From DATMER01 sp963844885 (GTDB lineage: Bacteria; Acidobacteriota; Thermoanaerobaculia; Multivoradales; UBA5704): a DNA stretch of 64,000 nucleotides. This document shows positions 29,970 to 39,412 of this stretch, piece after piece. Each line of letters begins with the position of its first letter. The first letter of the stretch is position 1. The translations under genes and the position numbers were made by a program. The stretch lies in NCBI GenBank assembly GCA_963844885.1, contig CAWJQA010000012.1, positions 248,001-312,000 on the forward strand, given 5' to 3'. Below the pieces are notes generated by a model. It was given only the letters and a program-made list of their open reading frames with translations. It was not told where the DNA came from and did not search any database.

Positions 29970-31112
29970 ATGGGCATCGTCGGCAACCTGCGCACCATGC
30001 AGCTCGAGGAGCTGCTTCAGTGGCTCTCCCAGAGCCGCAAGACCGGTACGCTCGAAATCAAGACCGACAAGGTCGAGAAGAAGGTCTTCTTCAACGAAGG
30101 CCAGATCGTCTCCACCGCCTCGACGCGGCCCGAGGAGTACCTGGGCCATTTCCTGGTCAGCCACGGCCTGATCAGCGAGTCCGCCCTCGCCAAGGCGATG
30201 GAGCTCCAGGAGGCGACCGGCATGCTCCTGGGCAAGATCCTGGTCACCAAGGAGATCATCAAGGAGGCGGACCTCCACCAGATGCTCAAGCTCAAGAGCG
30301 AAGAGAGCATCTACGACATCTTCGCCTGGCCGGAGGGCGACTTCCGCTTCCTCGACGACGTCCTGCCGCCGGCCAACGCCATGGTCCCCATGGTGCTGGA
30401 CATCACGGCCATCCTCATGGAAGGCGTGCAGCGGGTCGACGAGTTCCGCCGCATCCGCCAGCTCATCCCCTCCCAGGACGCCATCCCGGTCCAGATCTAC
30501 GAGTGGGAGCTGAAGCACCCCGACCCCGGAACCATGCAGGTTCTCGACCTGGTCAACGACGAGCGCACGGTGGAGGAGATCCGTCTTCAGACCCACTCCA
30601 GCGAGTTCCACGTCTGCAAGATCCTCTACGACCAGTGGGCCAAGGGCCGCCTCAAGGTAATCAAACCGCGCTCGCGCGAGCAGACAGGCTCCCACAACAC
30701 GGTGAACGGTCCGCTCACGGGCGAGACCCTGCTCGCTGCGGGCAAGAAGTACCTGGACGAGCACGACTACGAGCACGCCCTGCGCCACCTGCGGGCGGCG
30801 CGCAGCCTGGACCCGGAAAACCAGGACATCCACGAAGCTCTCACCCACGGCGAGAAGTCGATCCGCCAGGCCATCGAGTCGTCGGGGGTCAGCCTGACGT
30901 CGATCCCCTCCCTGGCGATCAGCTTCGACCAGCTCACCAGCGCGAAGATCTCGCCGCAGGAAGGCTTCATGCTCACCCGCCTGAACGGCACCTACGACAT
31001 CCAGTCGATCCTGAAGATCACCCCGATGCCGCAGCTCGACGCCCTGCTCGTCTTCTGGAAGCTGAAGAAGGGCGGCTTCATCAAGGTCGCGCCCGGCAAG
31101 GTGAAGGCGTAG
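29970..31112 (+). CDS. DUF4388 (PATAN-like) domain protein
   Basis: A 380-residue soluble protein. Residues 1-100 form a DUF4388 domain (MGIVGNLRTMQLEELLQWLS, SRKTGTLEIKTD, KKVFFNEGQIVSTAS), common in delta-proteobacterial and acidobacterial signalling proteins. The middle resembles a type II secretion GspE N-terminal-like helical region (LGKILVTKEIIKEADLHQML). A TPR-like hairpin follows near residues 255-300 (YEHALRHLRAARSLDPENQ), and the C-terminus repeats a DUF4388-type winged helix. The protein is probably a scaffold or regulator of motility/secretion, but nothing in the neighbourhood fixes the role. Confidence 0.75.
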   Translation: MGIVGNLRTMQLEELLQWLSQSRKTGTLEIKTDKVEKKVFFNEGQIVSTASTRPEEYLGHFLVSHGLISESALAKAMELQEATGMLLGKILVTKEIIKEADLHQMLKLKSEESIYDIFAWPEGDFRFLDDVLPPANAMVPMVLDITAILMEGVQRVDEFRRIRQLIPSQDAIPVQIYEWELKHPDPGTMQVLDLVNDERTVEEIRLQTHSSEFHVCKILYDQWAKGRLKVIKPRSREQTGSHNTVNGPLTGETLLAAGKKYLDEHDYEHALRHLRAARSLDPENQDIHEALTHGEKSIRQAIESSGVSLTSIPSLAISFDQLTSAKISPQEGFMLTRLNGTYDIQSILKITPMPQLDALLVFWKLKKGGFIKVAPGKVKA

Positions 31113-31251
31113 GGGGTGAGACCTGCTTGGCAGGCGAAAGGACCGTCCCCCCTCCCCGGGGCGGGCCGGTGCCCTCCTTCCAGGTGTGGCGCGGGGGCCT
31201 GACCGGCTCTAGAAAGGGATCGTACCCTCCGTTTCGAGAGGAGTCGAACCC

Positions 31252-31686
31252 ATGAGAACCACAATCCGCACCCTCGTCCTGATCCTCGCCGCCGTCCTGG
31301 CCCTCTGGACTCTGGCGCAGGCCCAGACGGGAGACGACAACGGCAACGCGGCCCGCGGCCGGGCCGCCTATAGTCTCTACTGCTCGAGCTGCCACGGCAA
31401 GACCGCCAAAGGAGACGGTCCGGTGGCCGCCACCTTGAAGGTCGCCCCCACCGACCTGACCCAGCTCGCGAACGCCCACGGCGGGAAGTATCCTGCCGAC
31501 CGCGTTTACGCCCGCATCGACGGCCGCGAGCCGGTGATCGCGCACGGACCGAGCGACATGCCGGTCTGGGGGATGAGCTTCCAAGACCCCGGCAAGGTCG
31601 CCAACCAGGAGCCCATGGTCCAGAACAGGATCCACGATCTGGTGGCCTACCTGGCGACCCTGCAGGACAAGACCGGAGCCCGGTGA
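31252..31686 (+). CDS. Periplasmic c-type cytochrome
   Basis: A 144-residue mono-heme cytochrome with a signal peptide (about 1-25), heme-binding CSSCHGKTAKGDGP and a distal Met ligand in SDMPVWGMSF. The class I fold and the GDGP motif resemble the small cytochromes associated with terminal oxidases. It ends two bases from the convergent thioredoxin-like gene. It could shuttle electrons between complex III-type and oxidase complexes; no such complex is in the window. Confidence 0.88.
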   Translation: MRTTIRTLVLILAAVLALWTLAQAQTGDDNGNAARGRAAYSLYCSSCHGKTAKGDGPVAATLKVAPTDLTQLANAHGGKYPADRVYARIDGREPVIAHGPSDMPVWGMSFQDPGKVANQEPMVQNRIHDLVAYLATLQDKTGAR

Positions 31687-31688
31687 GC

Positions 31689-32156
31689 TCAGCCGAGGAT
31701 CTCGGCGATCACGGAGTCGGGATCTTCGGGCAGCTTGCCGTGGTAGGCGACCTGGCCGTCCTTGATGATGAGCAGGCCGGGGAGGCTGGCCACGGCGTAT
31801 TTCTTGGAGAAGGTGCCGTCCGCATCCAGGAAGACCGTAGTGCCGAGGCTCTTGCCGGCGAGGAAGCTCTCGACGGCCGGGCGGTCCTCCTGGAAGTTGA
31901 CGGTCACCACGCGCGCCTTGCCGCCCCACTTCTGAACGAGCGGATTGACCCGCGCGACGATGTCGCGGGAGTGCGGCGACCAGGAAGCCCAGACGATCAG
32001 GATGGTCGTGCCCTGAGCGAGGTCGGCCTCGCCGAGCCGTTCACCGCCGAGGCCCTGCAGCGCGAAGCCCTGGGCGGACGCGGCGGTACCGAAGGACAGG
32101 GCGAGCAGGGCTCCCGCCGCGACCAGGCGGCGGTAGAGAGGAAACGTACGGCTCAT
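31689..32156 (-). CDS. TlpA/thioredoxin-like periplasmic protein lacking the CXXC pair
   Basis: A 155-residue exported protein: signal peptide to about residue 28, then a thioredoxin fold with the strand TTILIVWASWSPHSRDIV. In TlpA/ResA proteins this position reads WASWCGPC; here both cysteines are replaced (Ser-Pro-His-Ser), and no Cys occurs elsewhere in the mature protein. The cis-proline region ASLPGLLIIKDG and the C-terminal helix are kept. It therefore cannot act as a dithiol oxidoreductase; a binding or chaperone role is possible. It is the last gene behind an ECF sigma factor and its zinc anti-sigma, one base after the latter's stop. Confidence 0.82.
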   Translation of the reverse strand: MSRTFPLYRRLVAAGALLALSFGTAASAQGFALQGLGGERLGEADLAQGTTILIVWASWSPHSRDIVARVNPLVQKWGGKARVVTVNFQEDRPAVESFLAGKSLGTTVFLDADGTFSKKYAVASLPGLLIIKDGQVAYHGKLPEDPDSVIAEILG

Positions 32157-32157
32157 G

Positions 32158-32406
32158 TCAGTGCGCCTCGGGCGAGCTGCCGAAGCGGTGGGGCATCCGG
32201 GTCAGGATGCGGACGCGCAAGCCGTCGGGCGCCGTGCAGCGGCAGCAGCGCTCCCGCACGACGAGCAGCAGCTTGCGGGTGTAGTCCATCTGCCGGGCAC
32301 AGTACACGCAGCCGGCCACATGATCTCGGAACGGGGTCAGCAACGCCTCTTCCATCTCGTTGTCGAAGAACAGGTACAGCACCGAGCTGACCTCTTTGCA
32401 GTCCAT
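32158..32406 (-). CDS. Zinc-binding anti-sigma factor, RsrA-like
   Basis: An 82-residue protein with the zinc anti-sigma (ZAS) pattern: Cys near the N-terminus (MDCKEV), then LYLFFDNEME and the His-x3-Cys-x2-Cys motif HVAGCVYCARQ, followed by a C-terminal CCRC cluster. The spacing is close to RsrA, whose cysteines form a disulfide under oxidative stress and release SigR. ATG 32406 is used; a GTG three bases upstream is possible. It lies between the ECF sigma gene and the cysteine-less thioredoxin-like gene, so a redox-responsive operon is likely. Confidence 0.82.
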   Translation of the reverse strand: MDCKEVSSVLYLFFDNEMEEALLTPFRDHVAGCVYCARQMDYTRKLLLVVRERCCRCTAPDGLRVRILTRMPHRFGSSPEAH

Positions 32407-32521
32407 CACCGGCCTCCGGGATCCCTAACCGCGTTCGTCATGGTTCGCCTCCTTGCAACCGTTTAGATCAACTCGCGGTGGGGCCGGGATATTTCCCGGC
32501 GGGCGCCCCTCTTGGGGGGCA

Positions 32522-33142
32522 TCACTTCGAGCTTGCGGCCCGGCTGCGCATCTTGACGGGCTCCCCGGCGCGCAGGTAGCCGTGCTCGCGGGCGAACTCG
32601 AGCATCGCGGTCTCCATCAGCCGGCGCCCGCGGTAGAGGCGGCTCATGACGGTCCCCACGGGTACCTCCAGGATCTCGGCGATCTCCTTGTAGGAGAACC
32701 CTTCCAGGTCGGCGAGCAGCACCACCATCCGGTAGTCGGGCGGCAGCTTGTCGAGGGCCTTCTGGACGTCCTCGTCGAGCACGTTTTCCAGCAGCTCGTC
32801 CTCGGGGTTCCGGGTCTGGCGCACGGCGTCCTCGCTGACCTGGTTCTCGAAGGACTCCTCGATCTCGGCGAAATCGCTGAGGGCAGGCGCCTGTTGCTTC
32901 TTGCGGTAGTTGTTGATGAAGGTGTTCTTCATGATCTTGAACAACCACGCCTTGAAGTTGGTGCCTTCCTCGAACTTATCGTAATAGCGGTATGCCTTGA
33001 GGTAGGTCTCCTGGACCAGATCCTCGGCATCTTCCGCGTTCCGCGTCATGCGGTAGGCGGTGTTGTAGAGCGCATCGATGAACGGCATGGCAGCCGCCTC
33101 GAAGTCCCACCCTTTCTGGTGGCCGGCGCTTTCCTTGGGCAT
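32522..33142 (-). CDS. ECF RNA polymerase sigma factor, SigR/ECF12-like
   Basis: A 206-residue sigma factor with region 2 (ALYNTAYRMTRNAEDAEDLV, QETYLKAYRYYDKF, FKAWLFKIMKNTFIN) and region 4 (LPPDYRMVVLLADLEGFSYK, EIAEILEVPVGTVMSRLYRG). The adjoining RsrA-like anti-sigma puts it in the oxidative-stress ECF group. Extra Arg/Ala-rich residues follow region 4. No clear ECF-type -35/-10 was seen upstream. Its regulon may include the downstream anti-sigma and thioredoxin-like genes. Confidence 0.9.
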   Translation of the reverse strand: MPKESAGHQKGWDFEAAAMPFIDALYNTAYRMTRNAEDAEDLVQETYLKAYRYYDKFEEGTNFKAWLFKIMKNTFINNYRKKQQAPALSDFAEIEESFENQVSEDAVRQTRNPEDELLENVLDEDVQKALDKLPPDYRMVVLLADLEGFSYKEIAEILEVPVGTVMSRLYRGRRLMETAMLEFAREHGYLRAGEPVKMRSRAASSK

Positions 33143-33283
33143 GGTCCCCCCCTTCGACGGACTATTTCCTCTCGCCCCCCGGTTTACGCACAGACGGTGC
33201 CAACCGGATCATTTAGGGGCCGGGGGTATCTGACCACGCTTCCGTCTCCTGCCGGGGACGGTCCCGTCCGGGTCCACCCCGCG

Positions 33284-33310
33284 ACAGGGGTGCCGATTCG
33301 GCACCCCTGT
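33284..33310. terminator. Perfect hairpin behind nuoN
   Basis: A 27-base perfect dyad with 13-bp arms (ACAGGGGTGCCGA) and one central base lies 17 bases past the nuoN stop in the minus direction. There is no T tract, so it may end the nuo transcript with Rho or stabilise its 3' end. Confidence 0.5.
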
Positions 33311-33326
33311 GCCAGAAGAAACAGGC

Positions 33327-34832
33327 CTACCACCCCATCTGCAGCAGTGCGCTCGCTTCCACGCTCCGCTGGGCAAATTTGATGAACGGACCGGGCAGAA
33401 TGCCGAGCACCAGCGTGGCCAGGGCGCAGAAGGCGATGACCGCCACCAGGGCGCGGGACCGCAACGGCACCGGCGTGGACTCCGTCGAGTCCTTGAAGTA
33501 CATGAAGACGACGAGCTGGAAGTAGTAGTAGAGCGAGATCGCGCTCGTCAGCACGCCGATCACCGCCACCCAGGTCCAGCCGGCCTGCACGGCCGCCGCG
33601 AACAGGTAGACCTTGCCGACGAAGCCGCCCGTGGGGGGGATGCCGGTCAGCGCGAGCATGAAGAAAAGCATCATCGCCGCGAGGAACGGCGAGCGCTTCG
33701 CCAGGCCCGCGTAGTCCGACGCCACCTCGCCCGCGTACTCCCGGCGCTCCAGGAGGATCACCGTGCCGAACGCTCCCAGGGTGATGAACGTGTAGGCCAG
33801 CAGGTAGAAGAGCACCGGCCAGAGACCGAGAGACTCATCGTTGATCGGAACCGCGAGGACGCCGAGCAGCAGGTAGCCGGCGTGACCGATGGAGCTGTAG
33901 GCCAGCATCCGCTTGACGTTGCTCTGCGTCAAGGCCGCCAGGTTGCCCCAGATCATGCTGGCCGAAGCCACGATCGCCACCACCCACTGCCAGTCCACCG
34001 AGACCGGCCACAGCCCCTCGTAGAGGATGCGGACCAGGATCGCGAACGAGGCTCCCTTCGAGGCCGCCGCCAGCCAGGCCGTGACCGGCGTGGGCGCGCC
34101 CACGTAGACGTCCGGCGTCCAGATGTGGAACGGCACCGCCGAGACCTTGAAGAACAGGCCCGACGCCAGCAGGATCCAGCCGAGCGCGATGAGGTTGGCG
34201 TTGGCAGCGTTGGCGACGTTCGCGGCCTTGAGCTGCACCGCCAGCTCCTGGAGCTGCACCGTGCCGGTCGCGCCGTAGAGCAGCGAGATGCCGTAGAGCA
34301 GGATGCCGCTCGACAGCGCCCCGAGGATGAAATACTTGAGGGCCGCCTCGTTCGACCGCACCTCGCGCTTGAAGTAGCCGGCCAGGATGTAGCTCGCCAG
34401 CGCCATCGTTTCGAGCCCGATCCAGATCGTCAGCAGGGTGTAGCCGCTCGCCATGAACATCATGCCCGAGGTGGCCAGGAGCAGCAGCGAGTAGAGCTCC
34501 GTCGGCCGGTAGCGCCCCTCCTCGATGAAACGGTAGGAGAGCAGCACCGCCAGCGCCGTGGCGAGCAGCACCAGCATCTTGATGAAGAACGAGAAGCCGT
34601 CGAGGACGAACGAGCCTTCCAGAAGAACGTGGCGCTTCCAGCCCAGACGCTCCTCCACCTGCAACAAAACCAGGGCCGTCAGCGCCAGGCTGACCAGGGA
34701 GACGGCGGACGCCTCGCGGTTGCCGAGGCCGCGGCCGACCGTCCCGAAGAGCAGCAGCAGCAGGCCGGCGCTCGCCAGGAGGATCTCCGGCGCAAGGTAC
34801 AGATAATCGCTCATCGGGCCGGCAGGGAGCAT
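33327..34832 (-). CDS. nuoN: NADH-quinone oxidoreductase subunit N
   Basis: Antiporter-like proton-pumping subunit of complex I, 501 residues with about 14 helices. Motifs seen: GLETMALASYILAGYFKREV, LKYFILGALSSGILLYG, ASGLFFKVSAVPFHIWTPD with the channel Lys, and NVKRMLAYSSIGHAGYLLLG. The start ATG 34832 overlaps no gene; MSDYLYLAPEIL at 34814 is an alternative with a more typical N-terminus. It is the last gene of the nuo operon. Confidence 0.95.
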   Translation of the reverse strand: MLPAGPMSDYLYLAPEILLASAGLLLLLFGTVGRGLGNREASAVSLVSLALTALVLLQVEERLGWKRHVLLEGSFVLDGFSFFIKMLVLLATALAVLLSYRFIEEGRYRPTELYSLLLLATSGMMFMASGYTLLTIWIGLETMALASYILAGYFKREVRSNEAALKYFILGALSSGILLYGISLLYGATGTVQLQELAVQLKAANVANAANANLIALGWILLASGLFFKVSAVPFHIWTPDVYVGAPTPVTAWLAAASKGASFAILVRILYEGLWPVSVDWQWVVAIVASASMIWGNLAALTQSNVKRMLAYSSIGHAGYLLLGVLAVPINDESLGLWPVLFYLLAYTFITLGAFGTVILLERREYAGEVASDYAGLAKRSPFLAAMMLFFMLALTGIPPTGGFVGKVYLFAAAVQAGWTWVAVIGVLTSAISLYYYFQLVVFMYFKDSTESTPVPLRSRALVAVIAFCALATLVLGILPGPFIKFAQRSVEASALLQMGW

Positions 34833-34835
34833 CGA

Positions 34836-36422
34836 TTACTCCCCCACCGCGGCGGCCGGCTGCGCCGGAGCCGCGGCCGGCACGGCGCCCGCCACCTGCT
34901 GCGCGGCGAGGCTCGGATCGACCTTGGCGATGATGTAGTTGACCGGCTTTTCCAGGATCTGGAAGAACGGCTTCGGATAGATGCCGATCCAGAAGCACAG
35001 CAGCACGATCGGGACCAGATAGAGGACTTCGCGCCCCGAAAGATCCTTGAGGTTCTTGTTCTCCGCGTTGGTCAGCGGCCCGAAGAAAACCCGCTGGTAC
35101 AGCCACAGCATGTAGGCCGCTCCCAGCACGATGCCCAGCGCCGCGAACAGCGCCCACCACCAGACGCGGTTGAACGCGCCGACCAGGATCGTGAACTCGC
35201 CGATGAACCCGTTGAGCGCCGGCAGGCCGATCGAGGACATGGTGATGATCAGGAAGATCGTGGCGAAAACCGGCATCACCGCGGAAATGCCGCCGTACTC
35301 GGCGATCATGCGCGTGTGCCGCCGCTCGTAGATGATGCCGACCAGAAGGAAGAGCGCGCCGGTCGACAGACCGTGGTTGATCATCTGGAGGATGCCGCCG
35401 TTCAAACCCGGGCCGTTGAGCGCGAAAATGCCGAGCATCACGAATCCGAGGTGGCTCACCGAGGAGTAGGCCACCAGCTTCTTCATGTCCTTCTGCGCCA
35501 TGGCCACCAGCGCGCCGTAGACGATGCCGATGATCGACAGCACCGCCATCCAGGGCAGCAGCCGCACCGTCGCCGCCGGCAGGATGGGCAGCGAGAAGCG
35601 GACGAAGCCGTAGGTGCCCATCTTCAGCAGGACGCCGGCCAGGATCACCGAGCCGGCCGTCGGCGCTTCGACGTGCGCGTCCGGCAGCCAGGTGTGGAAC
35701 GGGAACATGGGCACCTTGATCGCGAAGCCCACGAAGAAGGCAAGGAACACCCAGAACTGGAGGTCCGGCGGGATGGACGCGCCGATCTCGTGGAACTTGA
35801 GGATCGAGAACGTCGGCTCGTTGCCGAGCCCGCCCCAGCCGAACAGGCCGGTCGAGTTGTAGAAATAGAGCGCCAGGATGCCGAGCAGCATCAGCACCGA
35901 GCCGGCCAGGGTGTAAAGGAAGAACTTGATCGCCGCGTAGAGCCGGCGCGGCCCGCCCCAGATGCCGATGAGGAAGTACATCGGCACCAGCATGACCTCC
36001 CAGAAGACATAGAACAGGAAAAAGTCCATGGCCATGAAGACGCCGAGCATGCCGGTCTGGAGGAGGAGCATGAAGATGTAATACTCCTTCTCCCGATTCT
36101 CGATCGCGCTCCAGGAGGAGAGGAACGCGAGCACGCCCAGCAGCGTGGTCAACAGGACCAGCAGCAAGGCCACGCCGTCGATGCCGAAGTGATAGCTCAC
36201 TCCGATGGCCGGGATCCACTTGTAGGGGCCCTCGACGAACTGGAAAAGATCGCCTCCACGGTCGAACTTGAACCAGAGGGGGAGCGACAGCGCGAAGTCG
36301 ACTACCACCACGCCGGTCGCGTACTTGCGGATGAACGCCGCGTCCTTCATCCACAGGATGGAGATCGCGCCGAGCAGCGGCAGGTAGCAGAGGATGCTCA
36401 GGATCGGGATGTTCTCGAACAT
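34836..36422 (-). CDS. nuoM: NADH-quinone oxidoreductase subunit M
   Basis: Antiporter-like subunit of 528 residues. Key membrane features: FYVFWEVMLVPMYFLIGIWG with the channel Glu, LYTLAGSVLMLLGILALY, FAIKVPMFPFHTWLPDAHVE with Lys and His residues of the proton path, and KDMKKLVAYSSVSHLGFVML. The C-terminus has an Ala/Pro-rich tail. It ends three bases before nuoN begins, and its own ATG follows nuoL closely. Confidence 0.95.
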   Translation of the reverse strand: MFENIPILSILCYLPLLGAISILWMKDAAFIRKYATGVVVVDFALSLPLWFKFDRGGDLFQFVEGPYKWIPAIGVSYHFGIDGVALLLVLLTTLLGVLAFLSSWSAIENREKEYYIFMLLLQTGMLGVFMAMDFFLFYVFWEVMLVPMYFLIGIWGGPRRLYAAIKFFLYTLAGSVLMLLGILALYFYNSTGLFGWGGLGNEPTFSILKFHEIGASIPPDLQFWVFLAFFVGFAIKVPMFPFHTWLPDAHVEAPTAGSVILAGVLLKMGTYGFVRFSLPILPAATVRLLPWMAVLSIIGIVYGALVAMAQKDMKKLVAYSSVSHLGFVMLGIFALNGPGLNGGILQMINHGLSTGALFLLVGIIYERRHTRMIAEYGGISAVMPVFATIFLIITMSSIGLPALNGFIGEFTILVGAFNRVWWWALFAALGIVLGAAYMLWLYQRVFFGPLTNAENKNLKDLSGREVLYLVPIVLLCFWIGIYPKPFFQILEKPVNYIIAKVDPSLAAQQVAGAVPAAAPAQPAAAVGE

Positions 36423-36442
36423 GGGTCTCCCTCGGGATCAGC

Positions 36443-38524
36443 TCATCTCATCCGCAGCAGCACGAAGGCGCAGACGAGAGCGAACATGCCGGCAGCCAGC
36501 ACCAGCGCGTAGTTGGACACATAACCTGTCTGCACCCGCCGGAACTGGCGCGAGCCGAAGCTCAACACCTTCCCGACTCCATTCACCAGCCCGTCCACGA
36601 CGTACTTGTCGAACAGGCTCGACGACAGGGACAGAAACTCGACCGTGACGTTGCGCACGCCGTTGACCAGGAAGCCGTCGATGAACCCCGCGTCGAAGCG
36701 GAAGAGCCCGCGGCAGGTGGCCCAGAAGCCCTTGATCACGGTGGCGTCGTAAAGCTCGTCGACCCAATACTTGTTGGCAAGGGTCCGCTGCACCGCGGGC
36801 AGCCGCGCCGCGAACGCGTCGTCCGTGGCCAGCCCGCGCTCGCCGCCGTACAGCCGTCGGGCCAGCAGCCAGCCGCCGAACGCGATGGCGAGAGCCACCG
36901 CCAGCAAACCCCACTCCATCGCCGGGGCCACATGGTGCTCGTGGTGCTCTCCGACCGCCGTCATCACCGGTTCCAGAAAGCGGCCGAACGCATCCTCGGG
37001 CAGGAAACCGAAGGTCAACATCTTCGGGATACCCAGCAAGCCCGCGAGGACCGCGCCCACCGCCAGCACCCAGAGCGGCCCGGTCATGATCGCCGGAGAT
37101 TCGTGCAGGTGGTGCTCCTGCTCGTGCGTTCCCCGGAAGTGGCCCTCGAACGTCAGGTAATACGAGCGGAACATGTACACCGCCGTCAGCGCCGCGGTCA
37201 GGATGCCGACCGCCCACAGCACCCAGTGCCCGGTCGCCGCGGCCGTGTGCAGGATCTCGTCCTTGCTGAAGAAGCCGGCGAGCGGCGGAATGCCGGCGAT
37301 GGCCAGCGCGCCGATGAAATACGTGCGGCTGGTGTGCGGCAGGAATTTCTTCAGCCCGCCCATCTTCCGCATGTCCTGCTCGCCGCCCATCGCGTGGATC
37401 ACCGAGCCCGAGCCGAGGAAGAGGAGGGCCTTGAAAAAAGCGTGCGTCATCACGTGGAAGATCGCCGCCGAGTACGCCCCCAGGCCCGCGGCCAGGAACA
37501 TGTAGCCGAGCTGCGAGACCGTCGAATACGCCAGCACCTTCTTGATGTCGTTCTGGGCGATGCCGATGGTCGCCGCGAAGATCGCGGTCAGCGCGCCCAC
37601 CACCGCCACCAGCAGGCTGACATTGCCCGCGAGCTGATAGATCACGTTCGAGCGCGCCACCATGTAGACGCCCGCCGTGACCATCGTGGCCGCGTGGATC
37701 AGCGCCGAGACCGGCGTCGGGCCGGCCATCGCGTCCGGCAGCCAGACGAAGAGCGGGATCTGCGCGCTTTTTCCGGTGGCGCCGATGAACAGGCAGAGCG
37801 CGATGAAGCCCGCCAGCGTCAGCCCGAAATGGCCCACCCCCGCCATCAGCGCCGGATTCGCCCGGATCGCCCCGAACACCTCGGAGTACTTGAGACTGCC
37901 AAAGGTCGCCACCAGAGCGCCCAGGCCGAGCACGAAGGCGAAGTCGCCGATGCGGTTGACCACGAACGCCTTGCGGCCGGCGTAAGGCGGAAACTCTTCC
38001 TTGTAATAGAAGCCGATCAGCAGGTACGAGCACAGTCCCACCCCCTCCCAGCCCACGAACATGACGGCGTAGCTGTTGCCGAGGATCAGCAGCAGCATCG
38101 CGCCCATGAACAGGTTGAGATAGGTGAAGAAGCGCTGGAACCCCTCTTCGTGCGACATGTACCCGACCGAGTACAGATGGATCAGGAAGCCCACGAAAGT
38201 GACCACGAACAGCATCACGCAGGAGAGCGGATCGATCAGGAAGCCGAGCGGAATGTTGAAGCTCTTCACGCCGGCCGCGAGCGTGTGGACCGCCCCGGCG
38301 GGCATCCACACGTAGTAGTCGTTCTCGAAAGCCTTGCCACCGGCGAAGGCCGCGTCGTGCGTGTAGTCCCAGATGATGCCGAGCGCCAGCGCCGCGGCGA
38401 TGCCGGTCACCGCGCAGGCGATGACGGCCACGGCCTGTTTGTTGATCCGCCCCTTGAGCAGGACGCCGTTGAGCAGCGCGCCGAGGAAGGGGAGGACGGG
38501 GATGACCCAGATCAGGTTCTTCAT
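36443..38524 (-). CDS. nuoL: NADH-quinone oxidoreductase subunit L
   Basis: The largest antiporter-like subunit, 693 residues, with the C-terminal lateral helix that clamps NuoM and NuoN. Seen are VGWEGVGLCSYLLIGFYYK, RIGDFAFVLG, GKSAQIPLFVWLPDAMAGPT, HAATMVTAGVYMVARSN and NDIKKVLAYSTVSQLGYMFL. The loop with HEQEHHLHESP and HHEHHV is His-rich; this variable region does not affect the call. The ATG is 10 bases after the nuoK stop. Confidence 0.95.
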   Translation of the reverse strand: MKNLIWVIPVLPFLGALLNGVLLKGRINKQAVAVIACAVTGIAAALALGIIWDYTHDAAFAGGKAFENDYYVWMPAGAVHTLAAGVKSFNIPLGFLIDPLSCVMLFVVTFVGFLIHLYSVGYMSHEEGFQRFFTYLNLFMGAMLLLILGNSYAVMFVGWEGVGLCSYLLIGFYYKEEFPPYAGRKAFVVNRIGDFAFVLGLGALVATFGSLKYSEVFGAIRANPALMAGVGHFGLTLAGFIALCLFIGATGKSAQIPLFVWLPDAMAGPTPVSALIHAATMVTAGVYMVARSNVIYQLAGNVSLLVAVVGALTAIFAATIGIAQNDIKKVLAYSTVSQLGYMFLAAGLGAYSAAIFHVMTHAFFKALLFLGSGSVIHAMGGEQDMRKMGGLKKFLPHTSRTYFIGALAIAGIPPLAGFFSKDEILHTAAATGHWVLWAVGILTAALTAVYMFRSYYLTFEGHFRGTHEQEHHLHESPAIMTGPLWVLAVGAVLAGLLGIPKMLTFGFLPEDAFGRFLEPVMTAVGEHHEHHVAPAMEWGLLAVALAIAFGGWLLARRLYGGERGLATDDAFAARLPAVQRTLANKYWVDELYDATVIKGFWATCRGLFRFDAGFIDGFLVNGVRNVTVEFLSLSSSLFDKYVVDGLVNGVGKVLSFGSRQFRRVQTGYVSNYALVLAAGMFALVCAFVLLRMR

Positions 38525-38534
38525 GCCGTTTGCC

Positions 38535-38843
38535 TCAACCCTTGAGCTCGGTCGCCCGGTCGAGCTGGGTGCTCTCCTTCAGGCGGAACAGGGCGATCAG
38601 GATGCCGAGGCCGACCGCCGCCTCGCCCGCCGCCACGGTGATGGTGAAAATCGCGAAGATCTGGCCCGTCAGGTTGGAGAGCTGATAGGAGAAGGCGATC
38701 AGGTTCAGATTGACCGAATTGAGGATCAGCTCGATCGACATCAGCACGGTGATCATGTTGCGGCGCGCCGCGACGCCGAACAGGCCGATGGCGAAGAGCG
38801 CGAAGCTCAGTATCAGATAGTGGTTGGTCGTGACTTCGAGCAT
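38535..38843 (-). CDS. nuoK: NADH-quinone oxidoreductase subunit K
   Basis: A 102-residue three-helix subunit. Conserved membrane glutamates are in NMITVLMSIELILNSVNLNL and VAAGEAAVGLGILIALFRL, both needed for proton coupling in characterised complexes. ATG 38843 starts it, 30 bases after nuoJ ends. Confidence 0.95.
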   Translation of the reverse strand: MLEVTTNHYLILSFALFAIGLFGVAARRNMITVLMSIELILNSVNLNLIAFSYQLSNLTGQIFAIFTITVAAGEAAVGLGILIALFRLKESTQLDRATELKG

Positions 38844-38873
38844 GGTAATCCTCTCGCTCCTCTCGCTCTCTTC

Positions 38874-39412
38874 CTACTGTCTCCGTCCGAGCACGACCGC
38901 GCCGATCATGGCGATCAGCAGGAAAATGGACGCGATCTCGAACGGCAGCAGTTGGCGGCGTGAACAGCTCCCAGGCCACCGCTTCCGGGTTGCCCGAGCA
39001 TCTCTCCGTTGACGTGATCCAGGTGCTGGGGCTGGGCCAGGGCCGGACCGAACTGGGCATGCCAGAAAAACCATCCGAAAAGACCCACCATGAGGACGAT
39101 CAGCAGCGCCACCAGCGGCGTGTGCCCGCCGAACTTCTTCAGCTCGGGCAGCCGGTGGAGGTTGATGAGCATGATGACGAAGAGGAACAGCACCATGATG
39201 CCGCCGCCATACACGAAGATCTGGACGATCGCCACGAACTCCGCATGGCGCAGCAGGAACAGGACCGCCACCGACAGGAACGAGGTGAGCAGCGAGATCG
39301 CGCCATACATCGGGTTGCGCAGCGTCACCACGCCCAGGGCCGCCACCAGGGCCAGGGCGCCGAAGGCGTAGAACAGGATCGACGGGCCGTGCTCGACGAG
39401 CGCTTGCATCAC
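38874..39412 (-). CDS. nuoJ: NADH-quinone oxidoreductase subunit J, two one-base insertions
   Basis: Five-helix complex I subunit of about 178 residues after repair. The N-terminal half is intact (LVAALGVVTLRNPMYGAISL, AEFVAIVQIFVYGGGIMVLF with the key membrane residues). Near 38992 an extra base follows codon GGG (loop after NGEMLG), and near 38958 another follows ACG. Removing both joins NPEAVAWELFT to RQLLPFEIASIFLLIAMIG and restores the last helix up to the TAG at 38874. Both changes fall at codon boundaries. NuoJ overlaps nuoI at 39409-39412. Confidence 0.85.

Noticed and set aside
33309..36512. A 1067-codon frame antisense to nuoM and nuoN
   Set aside because: Shadow of conserved complex I genes; no recognisable domain.
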